Source: Candidatus Competibacteraceae bacterium
GTDB lineage: Bacteria > Pseudomonadota > Gammaproteobacteria > Competibacterales > Competibacteraceae
Direction of reading: 5' to 3'
DNA: 64,000 nt
Assembly: GCA_016713505.1 (NCBI GenBank)
Contig: JADJPA010000001.1
Location: 1,860,001-1,924,000, forward strand
Position 1 is the stretch's first letter. Every line of letters starts with the position of its first letter. Under the pieces are notes generated by a model, which was not told the origin of the DNA, did not search any database, and saw nothing but the letters and a program-made list of their open reading frames with translations. The position numbers and the translations under genes are program-made. Shown in pieces: positions 44,862 to 53,182 of this stretch.

Positions 44862-45515
44862 ATGACATTGAGCCTGTTTACGGATGCGGAAGCGAGCCAG
44901 CAATGGCGTGAGGAACTGTGTTCCGGCGCGGTCGTGTTGCGCGGCTTCGCCCGCTCGGCTGGCGCGGCGCTGGTCGCGATGCTGCGGGACATCGCGATTC
45001 AGGCACCTTTTCGGCACATGGTCACGCCGGGCGGCTTTCGCATGTCGGTGGCGATGACCAACTGCGGTCGTTACGGTTGGGTGTCGGATGACAGCGGCTA
45101 CCGCTACGATGCGCTCGATCCCGCAAGCGGCCGGCCTTGGCCTCCCATGCCGGAAGCCTTTTTGCAATTGGCTCAAGACGCGGCGGCGGCCGCCGGCTTT
45201 ATCGAGTTTAAGCCAGAGGTCTGTCTCCTCAACCGTTACCAACCAGGCGCGCGACTGTCGTTGCATCAAGACAAGAACGAACGCGACTTTAGCGCGCCCA
45301 TCGTCTCGGTCTCGCTGGGTTTGCCGGCGGTATTCCTGTTCGGTGGGCTGCGCCGAAATGACACGCCCGCGCGCGTGCCGCTGGCGCACGCGGACGTGGT
45401 GGTGTGGGGCGGACCCGCAAGGTTGCGCTATCACGGCGTCCTGCCGCTCAAAGCAGGTTATCACCCGTTGACAGGCGAACACCGCATCAACCTGACGTTC
45501 CGCAAAGCGGCCTAA
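44862..45515 (+). CDS. alkB: AlkB Fe(II)/2-oxoglutarate DNA dioxygenase
   Basis: Oxidatively removes methyl groups from 1-methyladenine and 3-methylcytosine. The 217-aa protein aligns along its length with E. coli AlkB: MVTPGGFRMSVAMTNCG, NRYQPGARLSLHQDKNE with iron ligands H135 and D137, SVSLGLPAVFLFGG, RYHGV with H191, and R208 for 2-oxoglutarate. ATG 44862 (MTLSLFTDAE) fits the E. coli N-terminus. ada-alkB is the classical adaptive-response operon. Confidence 0.96.
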   Translation: MTLSLFTDAEASQQWREELCSGAVVLRGFARSAGAALVAMLRDIAIQAPFRHMVTPGGFRMSVAMTNCGRYGWVSDDSGYRYDALDPASGRPWPPMPEAFLQLAQDAAAAAGFIEFKPEVCLLNRYQPGARLSLHQDKNERDFSAPIVSVSLGLPAVFLFGGLRRNDTPARVPLAHADVVVWGGPARLRYHGVLPLKAGYHPLTGEHRINLTFRKAA

Positions 45516-45530
45516 CGAGACGGCCGGTGC

Positions 45531-46007
45531 TCAAGCCTCCGCGCCATCCTCCAAATCCAGCACGAACCCCCACTGCGCCGCTGTGACCGGCAACACCGAC
45601 AGGCGGTTACCTCGCCGCAGCAAGGCGAAATCCGCCAGTGCTTCAGGATACCGTTTCAACTCGGCCAGCGTGACGGGCCGGCGCAAACGCCGAATGAGCC
45701 GCACGTCCACTCGATACCAGCGCGGCTGCTCGCGCGAACTGGCGGGATCGTAATACGGACTTTCAGGATCGAAGGCGGTTTCATCGGGATAGCCCGCCCG
45801 CACGACTTCGACGATGCCGGCGATGGCCGGGTTCGGCGGGCCGGAGTGATAGAAAAATGCCTGATCGCCCAGGCGCAGGCTATCGCGGAGCAAATTGCGA
45901 GCCTGGTAGTTGCGCACCCCTTCCCAGGGCGTCGTTTGCGCCGGGGCGGTCTCCAGATCGGTAAAACCGAACGCGGTGGCGTCTGATTTCAACAGCCAAT
46001 AGCCCAT
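45531..46007 (-). CDS. EVE-domain protein
   Basis: A 158-aa single EVE (PUA-like) domain: MGYWLLKSDATAFGFTDLE, WEGVRNYQARNLLRD, LGDQAFFYHSGPPNPAIAGIVEV and PRWYRVDVRLIRR. EVE domains bind modified bases in an aromatic cage and are related to YTH readers; stand-alone proteins of this kind are widespread in Proteobacteria, usually of unknown role. It begins four bases after ygfA, so cotranscription is likely. It is convergent with alkB. Confidence 0.92.
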   Translation of the reverse strand: MGYWLLKSDATAFGFTDLETAPAQTTPWEGVRNYQARNLLRDSLRLGDQAFFYHSGPPNPAIAGIVEVVRAGYPDETAFDPESPYYDPASSREQPRWYRVDVRLIRRLRRPVTLAELKRYPEALADFALLRRGNRLSVLPVTAAQWGFVLDLEDGAEA

Positions 46008-46011
46008 GGGT

Positions 46012-46641
46012 TCATCCCCTTGCCATTCCGTTCGTTGGGCCGAACACCTGCAAAGCCGCTTCAGTCGCCACCGCGTTCAAGGGCACATCCCAGGGTTGGC
46101 GGCGCAAGGGCTCAGCGGATTTCTGAAACTGATAGCCCAACCCCAACAGCAATGGCCGGTGGCCTCGGTAGCCGGAATCGCCTAAAAAAGCAAAACTGCG
46201 GTCGTAGAATCCCCCACCCATGCCAAAACGCGTACCGGTCGCATCAAAAGCCACCAAAGGGACTAACACCAAATCCAATTGCTCGGGCGCCAACCACTCC
46301 GACGGCGCAACGTCAGGTTCGGGAATGTTGAAGCGATTGCGGCGCAACGGTAAACCGGGCCGATAAGGAGCAAAGCGCAGCGCGTGAAACGGCGTATCAA
46401 CCACCACGGGAAGATAGACCGTCTTGTTGGCGGTCCAGGCCACTTCCAACAACAGCGTCGGGTCCAGTTCACCGTTGCAGGCCCAGTACCCGGCGATCCG
46501 CTGGGCTTCGCCAAACAACGGCCAGACCGCGACCCGGCTGGCCACCGCCGCCGCCGCGTCCCGCCGTTCGATTTCAGACAACGCCCGGCGGGCGATCCGC
46601 AATCGCTGACGCAAGTCGTCCCGATCAGCCGTATCGCACAC
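46012..46641 (-). CDS. ygfA: 5-Formyltetrahydrofolate cyclo-ligase
   Basis: Converts 5-formyl-THF to 5,10-methenyl-THF with ATP. The 209-aa protein has the family segments around LPVVVDTPFHALRFAPY, LVLVPLVAFDATGTRFGMGGGFYDR and GLGYQFQ. It lies directly downstream of the 6S RNA gene, as in E. coli and many gammaproteobacteria, so it is probably expressed from the 6S transcript. Confidence 0.94.
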   Translation of the reverse strand: MCDTADRDDLRQRLRIARRALSEIERRDAAAAVASRVAVWPLFGEAQRIAGYWACNGELDPTLLLEVAWTANKTVYLPVVVDTPFHALRFAPYRPGLPLRRNRFNIPEPDVAPSEWLAPEQLDLVLVPLVAFDATGTRFGMGGGFYDRSFAFLGDSGYRGHRPLLLGLGYQFQKSAEPLRRQPWDVPLNAVATEAALQVFGPTNGMARG

Positions 46642-46708
46642 TGCTAAAGGCAGGATGTCGGAGTGAAAAAGATAAAGGCGACCGCAGTCGCCATGCTTTC
46701 AGGATAGG

Positions 46709-46901
46709 GGGCGCTCTCCGCCTGTGCCGTCTCGGACCTTTGCCCTTGAACCGCGCGGCTCAAGTGGGAACACAGAGCGGCGTATCAGGCTTCCCGCTAC
46801 AAGGCGGACATGCACACCACACCGCTGACCGTTTCCCCGGGTAAAATCAACTAGGATCAAGGAGTACCCGGCCCACTACTCGAACACCGCAGAGAGCGCC
46901 C
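46709..46901 (-). ncRNA. ssrS: 6S RNA
   Basis: A ~193-nt RNA read leftward between zapA and ygfA, the conserved location of ssrS. Its ends form a perfect 10-bp closing stem (46892-46901 with 46709-46718). Near the 5' end the sequence CTCTGCGGTGTTCG followed by GGGCC resembles E. coli 6S; near the 3' side TTGAGCCGCGCGGTTCAAGGG matches the E. coli TTGAACC...GGTTCAAGGG hairpin. 6S RNA mimics an open promoter and sequesters sigma-70 RNA polymerase in stationary phase. Exact ends are estimated from the stem. Confidence 0.9.
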
Positions 46902-46929
46902 GAACCGAATAATCTAAATTCTCGGACAG

Positions 46930-46935
46930 ATTATA
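46930..46935 (-). promoter_or_regulatory. Candidate 6S RNA promoter -10 box
   Basis: A perfect TATAAT on the minus strand overlaps the zapA stop codon. Transcription from it would start near 46923 and give a ~22-nt leader to be processed. A second, weaker -10 (TAGATT, 46911-46916) would place the start near the mature 5' end. Confidence 0.45.
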
Positions 46936-47248
46936 ACTCAACCGGGACGGCTTTACTAAGAACGTCATCAATTTTTTGCACTATCGCTTGCACATGGTAA
47001 TTCACCAGCGCGTCCGTCTCATCAGATTGACGCCGCTGGTGTAACAATTCGTGACTGATGTTCATGGCGGCCATCACCGCAACCGCTTCCAAACTCAGCA
47101 GCTTGCTGCTGCGATCGCGTACTTCCCGCAGCTTTTCGTCGAGGTAGCGGCCAGCCTCCAACAAATCTTCCCGCTCGCCGGATGTGCAAGCAAATCGATA
47201 CTCGCCGCCGAGCAGTTGGATCATTACGCCGATGGTTTCCTGGCTCAT
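46931..47248 (-). CDS. zapA: Cell division protein ZapA
   Basis: FtsZ-ring-associated protein that cross-links FtsZ protofilaments. The 105-aa protein has an N-terminal globular part (VMIQLLGGEYRFACTSGEREDLLEAGRYLDEKLREVR) and a C-terminal coiled coil (AVMAAMNISHELLHQR). ATG 47248 (MSQETIGVM) overlaps the end of the ZapB-like gene by 4 bases; the longer open frame upstream is inside that gene. Its stop overlaps the 6S promoter. Confidence 0.93.
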   Translation of the reverse strand: MSQETIGVMIQLLGGEYRFACTSGEREDLLEAGRYLDEKLREVRDRSSKLLSLEAVAVMAAMNISHELLHQRRQSDETDALVNYHVQAIVQKIDDVLSKAVPVEL

Positions 47249-47523
47249 GGGGTTTGCTCCAAACTCTTGAGGCGCACGACCATCGCCTCGATCCGGGACC
47301 GCGATAGTTCGTTCTTCTCGTGCAATTGCTCGCACTTGGCCTGCAAGTCGTGCTGCTGCTCGCGCAAGCTTTGATTCTCCCGCAACAAGCGTTCGCAGAA
47401 CTGCGCCAATTGTTCTACCCGTTCGGCCAGGATAGCCAACCCGCTGGCGGCCGTTTCGGTCACGCTATCGAGCGGATCGACCTCGGAAGGTACTACCGTT
47501 TCGTAAAGTTCATCGATTTTCAT
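47245..47523 (-). CDS. ZapB-like coiled-coil protein (TIGR02449 type)
   Basis: A 92-aa protein with heptads from ~30 to 88 (AERVEQLAQFCERLLRENQS, then LQAKCEQLHEKNELSRSRIE), a short coiled coil like those found next to zapA. It is translationally coupled to zapA (4-base overlap), so a role at the division ring is likely. The assignment is by coiled-coil pattern and position, not by a catalytic motif. Confidence 0.85.
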   Translation of the reverse strand: MKIDELYETVVPSEVDPLDSVTETAASGLAILAERVEQLAQFCERLLRENQSLREQQHDLQAKCEQLHEKNELSRSRIEAMVVRLKSLEQTP

Positions 47524-47645
47524 GGCAATACTATAGAGCGGCTTTTCCGATCAGGTCAATTTCGCGGTGCTATCGGCAGCGGCTTGCAGAGTGTTAGGAT
47601 TGCCCGCACCGCACGTTGTTCGATTCCCCTTGCCCGGAAACCCTC

Positions 47646-48206
47646 ATGTCCGCCACCAACCACCAGCCGATCTTCGAACGTCTGATCCGGTTGCTCGATC
47701 CGCTCGACCCCGCCGAAGTGCATGGGCTGCTGTGCGGGCTGTTGTGCGCCGACCGCGAACTCAGTCGCGAACAATGGCTGCTGCACGCCAGCGAACTTGC
47801 GGAGGATGACGTCGAACTCACCGAACCCGCCCGCGACGTTCTGCTCAAACTCTTCGAGTACGGCAGCGCGCAATTGAGCGGCGATCCCGACTGGTCCGTA
47901 ACGCCGTTGTTGCCGGACGATGATACGCCGCTTTACCAGCGCACTCAGGCGCTGGGAACCTGGTGCCAGGGGTTGTTGTACGGCCTCGGTCTCGGCCGAG
48001 CGGCGGAGCGCGGCGAACTATCGCCGGAAAGCCAGGAATTTCTGCGCGATGCCACCGACATCGCACGGGTCGGCTTTGAAACGGACAACGCCAGCGAAGC
48101 CGATGAAACCGCTTATGCGGAAGTGGTCGAATACCTGCGAGTCGGCTTGCTGTTGGTCCAACAAGACTTGCACCGTTCCGCGCCACGGCACGGCCGCCTG
48201 CACTGA
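47646..48206 (+). CDS. ygfB: UPF0149 family protein YgfB
   Basis: A 186-aa acidic helical protein with the UPF0149/YecA pattern: LDPLDPAEVHGLLCGLLCA near the N-terminus and GTWCQGLLYGLGLG in the centre. In Pseudomonas, YgfB influences ampDh3 expression; general function is unclear. ATG 47646 fits the family start. First gene of the ygfB-pepP-ubiH-ubiI cluster, 18 bases before pepP. Confidence 0.93.
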   Translation: MSATNHQPIFERLIRLLDPLDPAEVHGLLCGLLCADRELSREQWLLHASELAEDDVELTEPARDVLLKLFEYGSAQLSGDPDWSVTPLLPDDDTPLYQRTQALGTWCQGLLYGLGLGRAAERGELSPESQEFLRDATDIARVGFETDNASEADETAYAEVVEYLRVGLLLVQQDLHRSAPRHGRLH

Positions 48207-48223
48207 CTTCACCAGCGACCCGC

Positions 48224-49588
48224 ATGTTTGCCCGAACCATACCCGCCACCGTTTTCGCCCGCCGCCGCCGCGCCCTGATGGAGCAGATGGGTCCGGGCGC
48301 GATCGCCATCGTGCCCGCCGCCAACCAAGCTCTCCGCAATCGGGATGTCGATTACCCCTTCCGTCAGGACAGCGATTTTTACTATCTGACCGGCTTCCCG
48401 GAACCCGAAGCGATCGCGGTGCTGGTGCCCGGCGGCGAACAGGAATTTTTGCTGTTCTGCCGCGACCGCGATCCGCTCATGGAAACCTGGCACGGTCGCC
48501 GCGCCGGCCCGCAAGGCGCGGTGGAGCGCTACGGCGCCAACAACGCCCATCCCATCGCTGCCATCGACGAACGGTTGCCGCCGCTGCTGGAAAATCGGGA
48601 ACGGGTGTATTACGCCATCGGCTACCATCCAGACTTCGACCGGCGGGTGATGGGATGGATCAATCAGGTACGCGGCAAGGCCAGAACCGGCGTTCGGGCC
48701 CCGACCACCTTCATCGCGCTGGAACACCTGCTGCACCCGATGCGGCTGCGCAAAGCGCCGGAAGAAATCGCGGTGATGCGCGAATCGGCCCGCATCGCCA
48801 CCGCCGCGCACCGGCGGGCCATGGAAATCTGCCGGCCAGGCTTGATGGAATATCAGCTTGAAGCCGAAATTTTCCAAACTTTCCAGCGCAACGGGGCCGG
48901 CTGGGCCTATCCCTCCATCGTCGGCGGCGGCGCCAACAGCTGCATCCTGCACTATACCGAGAACAACGCGCCGCTGAACGCTGGGGAAATCGTGCTGATC
49001 GACGCGGGCGCGGAACTGGACGGCTACGCCTCCGACATCACCCGCAGTTTTCCGGTCGACGGCCGTTTTTCGGGCGAACAGCGCGCCGTCTACGAGCTGG
49101 TGCTGGCCGCCCAGAAAGCCGCCATCGCCAAGGTGCGGCCGGGCTGCCACTTCAACGAACCGCACGACGCCGCCGTCCGCGCCCTGGCCGAAGGGCTGAT
49201 CGCGCTCGGTCTGCTGCACGGCGAAACCGACGAACTCATCAAAGCGGAAAGTTACAAACCTTTTTACATGCACCGCACCGGCCACTGGCTGGGAATGGAC
49301 GTACACGATGTCGGCGACTACAAGACCGGCGACGACTGGCGGGTGTTCGAGCCGGGCATGGTCACCACCGTCGAGCCGGGCCTCTATATCGCCGCCGGCA
49401 GTAAAATCATCGATGCGAACTGGGCGCGGCTGGGCGTCTCGCTCGAAACCGAGCTGGACGAACGCTGGTGGCGGATCGGCATTCGCATCGAGGACGATGT
49501 GCTGGTCACAGCCGCTGGCCACGAAGTGCTGACCGCCGCGCCGAAAGAGATCGATGACATCGAAGCACTGATGCGGGCGAGCCGATGA
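48224..49588 (+). CDS. pepP: Xaa-Pro aminopeptidase P
   Basis: Cleaves the N-terminal residue before proline. The 454-aa protein has an N-terminal domain (PFRQDSDFYYLTGFPEPEA) and the pita-bread metallopeptidase domain with the two-metal site: Asp pair in LIDAGAELDGYASDITRSFPV, His in TGHWLGMDVHDVG, and Glu residues in TVEPGLYI and GIRIEDDVLVT. Its last codons overlap ubiH by 4 bases, a coupled operon as in E. coli. Confidence 0.97.
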   Translation: MFARTIPATVFARRRRALMEQMGPGAIAIVPAANQALRNRDVDYPFRQDSDFYYLTGFPEPEAIAVLVPGGEQEFLLFCRDRDPLMETWHGRRAGPQGAVERYGANNAHPIAAIDERLPPLLENRERVYYAIGYHPDFDRRVMGWINQVRGKARTGVRAPTTFIALEHLLHPMRLRKAPEEIAVMRESARIATAAHRRAMEICRPGLMEYQLEAEIFQTFQRNGAGWAYPSIVGGGANSCILHYTENNAPLNAGEIVLIDAGAELDGYASDITRSFPVDGRFSGEQRAVYELVLAAQKAAIAKVRPGCHFNEPHDAAVRALAEGLIALGLLHGETDELIKAESYKPFYMHRTGHWLGMDVHDVGDYKTGDDWRVFEPGMVTTVEPGLYIAAGSKIIDANWARLGVSLETELDERWWRIGIRIEDDVLVTAAGHEVLTAAPKEIDDIEALMRASR

Positions 49589-50817
49589 CGATACCGAATT
49601 ATGACCTATTGATTGTCGGCGGCGGCATGGTCGGCGCCAGCCTGGCCTGCGCGCTGGCCGGTCAGGACTTACGGATTGGCCTGCTCGAAGCCGCGCCGCT
49701 CACCGTCAGCGCCCACCCCAGCTACGATGACCGCACCATCGCCCTCGCCCAAGGCACCAAGCGGATTTTTCAGACGCTCGGCTTGTGGGAAACGCTGGCG
49801 CCAACCGCCGCGCCGATCAAAAAAATCCACATCTCCGAACGCGGCGGCATCGGTTTCGCTCATCTCGACTGCCGCGAGGAAAAGGTGGACGCGCTGGGCT
49901 ACGTGACCGAAGCGCGCCTGATCGGCGCGGCCCTGCTGGCGAAACTGCCGACTTTGAAGGGCGTCGAACTGCTCTGTCCGGCCCGGCTGGAGCAGATTAA
50001 CGTCGAACCGGCGGCGGCTTGCGCCACCGTGCGGTTGGGTGATGAACGAACCGTCGAGCTCAGCGCCAGATTGGTGGTCGCCGCCGACGGCGCCCGTTCG
50101 CCGGTCCGCGAGCAGCTTGGCATCCCCGCCTTGCGCTGGGAATACGACCAACAGGCGGTCATCGCCAACGTCACCCCGACCCTGCCCCATCGACAGGTCG
50201 CCTACGAGCGCTTTACCGAGGACGGACCGGTGGCGGTGCTGCCGATGGCCGACAATCGCTGCGCGGTGGTTTGCACGGTGCGCGAGCCTGATGTGGCGGC
50301 GGTGCTGGCGCTGGACGACGCCGGCTTCATCGCCCTGCTCCACCACCGCTTCGGCGACCGGCTGGGGGCGTTTACACGGGTGGGCCGGCGGCAAGCCTAT
50401 CCGCTGTTTCTGCTAAAATCCCGCGAACATGCGCGGACCCGCGTCGCGCTTATCGGCAATGCCGCGCACACGCTGCACCCCATCGCCGGGCAAGGTTTCA
50501 ATCTCGGCATCCGCGACGTGGCGGCGCTGGCGGAGGTGATCGCGGACGCCGGGCGGAAGGGTCAGGACATCGGCGATTTGGCGGTGCTGGACCGGTATGC
50601 GGATTGGCGGCGTTGGGACCAGCGGCAAACCATCGCCTTCACCGACGCGCTGACCCGACTGTTCGTCAACCCGCTGCCGCCGGTGCGGGCCGCGCGCAAT
50701 CTGGGCCTGCTGGCGTTCGATCTCCTACCGCCGCTCAAGCACTGGTTCGCCCGACAGACCATGGGCCTGGACGGACGCTTGCCGAAGCTGGCCCGAGGTC
50801 TGCCGCTGACGGCGTGA
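49585..50817 (+). CDS. ubiH: 2-octaprenyl-6-methoxyphenol hydroxylase UbiH
   Basis: FAD monooxygenase for C1 hydroxylation in ubiquinone synthesis. The 410-aa protein has the dinucleotide-binding GGGMVGASLACALAG, VVAADGARSPVREQLGI (the DG motif) and LIGNAAHTLHPIAGQGFNLGIRD. In position and sequence it matches ubiH of the pepP-ubiH-ubiI order; GNAAH and HPIAGQGFNLG are characteristic. It overlaps pepP and is followed by ubiI 37 bases later. Confidence 0.94.
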   Translation: MTIPNYDLLIVGGGMVGASLACALAGQDLRIGLLEAAPLTVSAHPSYDDRTIALAQGTKRIFQTLGLWETLAPTAAPIKKIHISERGGIGFAHLDCREEKVDALGYVTEARLIGAALLAKLPTLKGVELLCPARLEQINVEPAAACATVRLGDERTVELSARLVVAADGARSPVREQLGIPALRWEYDQQAVIANVTPTLPHRQVAYERFTEDGPVAVLPMADNRCAVVCTVREPDVAAVLALDDAGFIALLHHRFGDRLGAFTRVGRRQAYPLFLLKSREHARTRVALIGNAAHTLHPIAGQGFNLGIRDVAALAEVIADAGRKGQDIGDLAVLDRYADWRRWDQRQTIAFTDALTRLFVNPLPPVRAARNLGLLAFDLLPPLKHWFARQTMGLDGRLPKLARGLPLTA

Positions 50818-50854
50818 GCTTCCGGCATATTCAGTCAGATAACGTCTTAACCGT

Positions 50855-52072
50855 ATGAACACAGATTACGATCTCATTATCGCCGGCGGCGGCATGGTCG
50901 GCTCGGCGCTGGCTTGCGCGTTGGGCCAGAGCGAGCTGCGCATCGCGCTGCTCGAAGGTGTACCGTTGGAGCGCACCCGACCGGCCGACGCGATCGATCT
51001 GCGGGTTTCCGCCATCAGCCGCGCCTCGCAGCGCATCTTCGCGGCGGTGGGCGCGTGGGATGGCATGACCGCGTGGCGGGTCAGCCCGTTTCGCGACATG
51101 CGGGTCTGGGATTCAACCGGTTTCGGCCAGATTCATTTCGACAGCGCCGCCATCGGCGAACCGCTCTTGGGCTGGATCATCGAAAATCGGGTGATCCAGT
51201 TTACGCTGTTGGAACGAGCCAGCCAGTTGCCAGCGGTCGAACTGCTCTGTCCGGCGGCATTGGAATCCGCGCACGTGATGGACGACAACCGTTGGCGGGC
51301 TCAGTTGAGCGACGGCCGCGAACTGACCGCCCGCTTGTTGGTCGGGGCGGACGGCGCCCAATCCAAGGTCCGGCAATGGGCCGGCATCGATACCGGCGGC
51401 TGGAGTTACGATCAGAAAGGCCTCGTCGCCAACGTCCGTACCGCCGAACCGCATCAGGAAACCGCCTGGCAGCGCTTCCTGCCGACCGGGCCGCTGGCCT
51501 TTCTGCCCTTGCACGACGGCCGCTGCTCCATCGTTTGGTCCACCACCCCCGACCAAGCCGATTTTCTGCTGGCGCTGGATGAATACGAGTTCGGGCAGGC
51601 GCTGGGGGAGGCCTTCGAATGGCGGCTCGGCTCCATCGTCCAGATCGGCCAGCGCGGCGCGTTTCCGCTGCGCTTGCAGCACACGCATCAGTACGTCAAA
51701 CCCGGACTCGCCTTGATCGGTGACGCCGCGCATGTGGTGCATCCGCTGGCGGGACAGGGCGTCAATCTGGGACTGCTGGATGCGGCAACGCTCGCCGAGG
51801 TCGTTCTGGATGGTGTCGCTGTCGAGCAGGATATCGGATCGCTCAAGGTCTTGCGGCGTTACGAACGCTGGCGAAAGGGCGACAACTTGTTGATGTTGGG
51901 GGTAATGGACGGTTTCAAGCGGTTGTTCGGCGCGTCTCTGCCGCCGCTTCCCCTGCTGCGCAACCTCGGCCTCACGCTGACCGATGCCGCCGGACCGCTC
52001 AAGAACTTGATCGCCCGGCGGGCGATGGGCTTGGAAGGCGATCTGCCGCGCCTGGCGCGCGCCGTTCTATAA
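50855..52072 (+). CDS. ubiI: Ubiquinone C5 hydroxylase UbiI (VisC)
   Basis: A 405-aa FAD monooxygenase of the UbiH/COQ6 family: GGGMVGSALACALG, LVGADGAQSKVRQWAGI, and LIGDAAHVVHPLAGQGVNLGLLDAATL. In E. coli the gene after ubiH is ubiI, which hydroxylates C5. With UbiH and Coq7 it would complete the ring hydroxylations. Assignment to UbiI instead of UbiF/UbiM rests on synteny. It is followed after 8 bases by the Rieske gene. Confidence 0.92.
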   Translation: MNTDYDLIIAGGGMVGSALACALGQSELRIALLEGVPLERTRPADAIDLRVSAISRASQRIFAAVGAWDGMTAWRVSPFRDMRVWDSTGFGQIHFDSAAIGEPLLGWIIENRVIQFTLLERASQLPAVELLCPAALESAHVMDDNRWRAQLSDGRELTARLLVGADGAQSKVRQWAGIDTGGWSYDQKGLVANVRTAEPHQETAWQRFLPTGPLAFLPLHDGRCSIVWSTTPDQADFLLALDEYEFGQALGEAFEWRLGSIVQIGQRGAFPLRLQHTHQYVKPGLALIGDAAHVVHPLAGQGVNLGLLDAATLAEVVLDGVAVEQDIGSLKVLRRYERWRKGDNLLMLGVMDGFKRLFGASLPPLPLLRNLGLTLTDAAGPLKNLIARRAMGLEGDLPRLARAVL

Positions 52073-52080
52073 GCGATTCC

Positions 52081-52437
52081 ATGTCCGACTATCCCCTTTG
52101 TCGCCTGGACCAATTGCCCGAAGGCCAAAGCAAAGGCATCACCGTCCGGCCTGACGCCCGCTACGCCGACCTGCTGGTGGTGCGCACTGGCGCGGGGATT
52201 TTCGCCTATCGCAACCGCTGCCCGCATACCGGCGCGCCGATGGAATGGGAACCCGATCAATTTCTCGATTACACCAACACCCTGATTCAGTGCGGCATTC
52301 ACGGCGCGCTGTTTCGGATCGAAGACGGGTACTGCGTTTCCGGCCCTTGCGCCCGACAATCCTTGCAGCGCATCGCCGTGGCCGAAAAAGACGGTTGGCT
52401 GATCGCGCTCGAACCCCTGGAGCGGGCGCGTGACTGA
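52081..52437 (+). CDS. Rieske [2Fe-2S] protein
   Basis: A 118-aa soluble Rieske domain with cluster ligands C47 and H49 (NRCPHTG) and C71 and H74 (QCGIHGALF). Short stand-alone Rieske proteins of this kind act as ferredoxins or as assimilatory nitrite reductase small-subunit-like carriers. The closeness to ubiH-ubiI suggests cotranscription, but a role with them is not shown. It overlaps the start of the ABC ATPase gene by 8 bases. Confidence 0.9.
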   Translation: MSDYPLCRLDQLPEGQSKGITVRPDARYADLLVVRTGAGIFAYRNRCPHTGAPMEWEPDQFLDYTNTLIQCGIHGALFRIEDGYCVSGPCARQSLQRIAVAEKDGWLIALEPLERARD

Positions 52438-53182
52438 AGCGCCGGTCATCCAGGTGGAGGATTTGCGCAAGCACTACGGGACGGTGCGGGCCGTGGACGG
52501 CATCCGTTTCTCGGTCGCGCGCGGCGCCACCTGCGCGCTGCTGGGCGGCAACGGCGCCGGCAAAACCACCACTATCGCCATGCTGTTGGGATTGTTGCTG
52601 CCGAGCGGCGGCCAGATTCGGATTCTCGGCGAAGACATCCCGCGCCAGCGTTACCGGGTGTTGCCGCGCATGAACTTTTCTTCGCCGTACATGGACTTGC
52701 CGCAGCGGCTGACCGTGTGGGAAAACCTGACCGTTTACGCGCGCTTGTACGGCGTGCGCCACAGCCGCGCGCGTCTGGCGACGCTGGGCCGAGAGCTGGA
52801 CATCGACGCTTTTTTCAAGCGTCCTTACGGCACGTTGTCCGCCGGTCAAAAAACCCGCGTCGTACTGGCCAAGGCGCTGCTGAACGAGCCGGAAATCCTG
52901 TTGTTGGACGAACCGACCGCTTCGCTCGACCCCGACACCGCCGACCGGATGCGCTCGATTCTGACCGACTATCGGGACCGCAGCGGTGCGACTTTGCTGC
53001 TGGCGTCGCACAACATGAGTGAAGTCGAACGGCTCTGCGACCAAGTCATCATGTTGCGCGCCGGTCATATCGTCGCCACCGGCGCGCCGCGCGAGTTGAT
53101 CCAGCGCTACGGCCGCAAGGACATGGAAGAAGTGTTTCTCGACATCGCGCGTGGCATTCAAAGTGGCGAAGTAATGGCATGA
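52430..53182 (+). CDS. ABC transporter ATP-binding protein
   Basis: A 250-aa ATPase of the ABC-2/CcmA-type exporter class: Walker A GGNGAGKTT, Q-loop region NFSSPYMDLP, signature LSAGQKTR, Walker B ILLLDEPTASLD and a switch histidine in LLASHNMSEV. The GTG start is inside the Rieske gene end and the stop overlaps the permease start, so the three are translationally linked. The substrate is unknown; exporters of this class move lipids, polysaccharides or drugs. Confidence 0.94.
   Translation: MTEAPVIQVEDLRKHYGTVRAVDGIRFSVARGATCALLGGNGAGKTTTIAMLLGLLLPSGGQIRILGEDIPRQRYRVLPRMNFSSPYMDLPQRLTVWENLTVYARLYGVRHSRARLATLGRELDIDAFFKRPYGTLSAGQKTRVVLAKALLNEPEILLLDEPTASLDPDTADRMRSILTDYRDRSGATLLLASHNMSEVERLCDQVIMLRAGHIVATGAPRELIQRYGRKDMEEVFLDIARGIQSGEVMA

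Noticed and set aside
48209..49522. Antisense frame of 437 codons opposite pepP
   Set aside because: pepP keeps all its metal-ligand motifs and is in a conserved operon; the antisense frame is a high-GC shadow.
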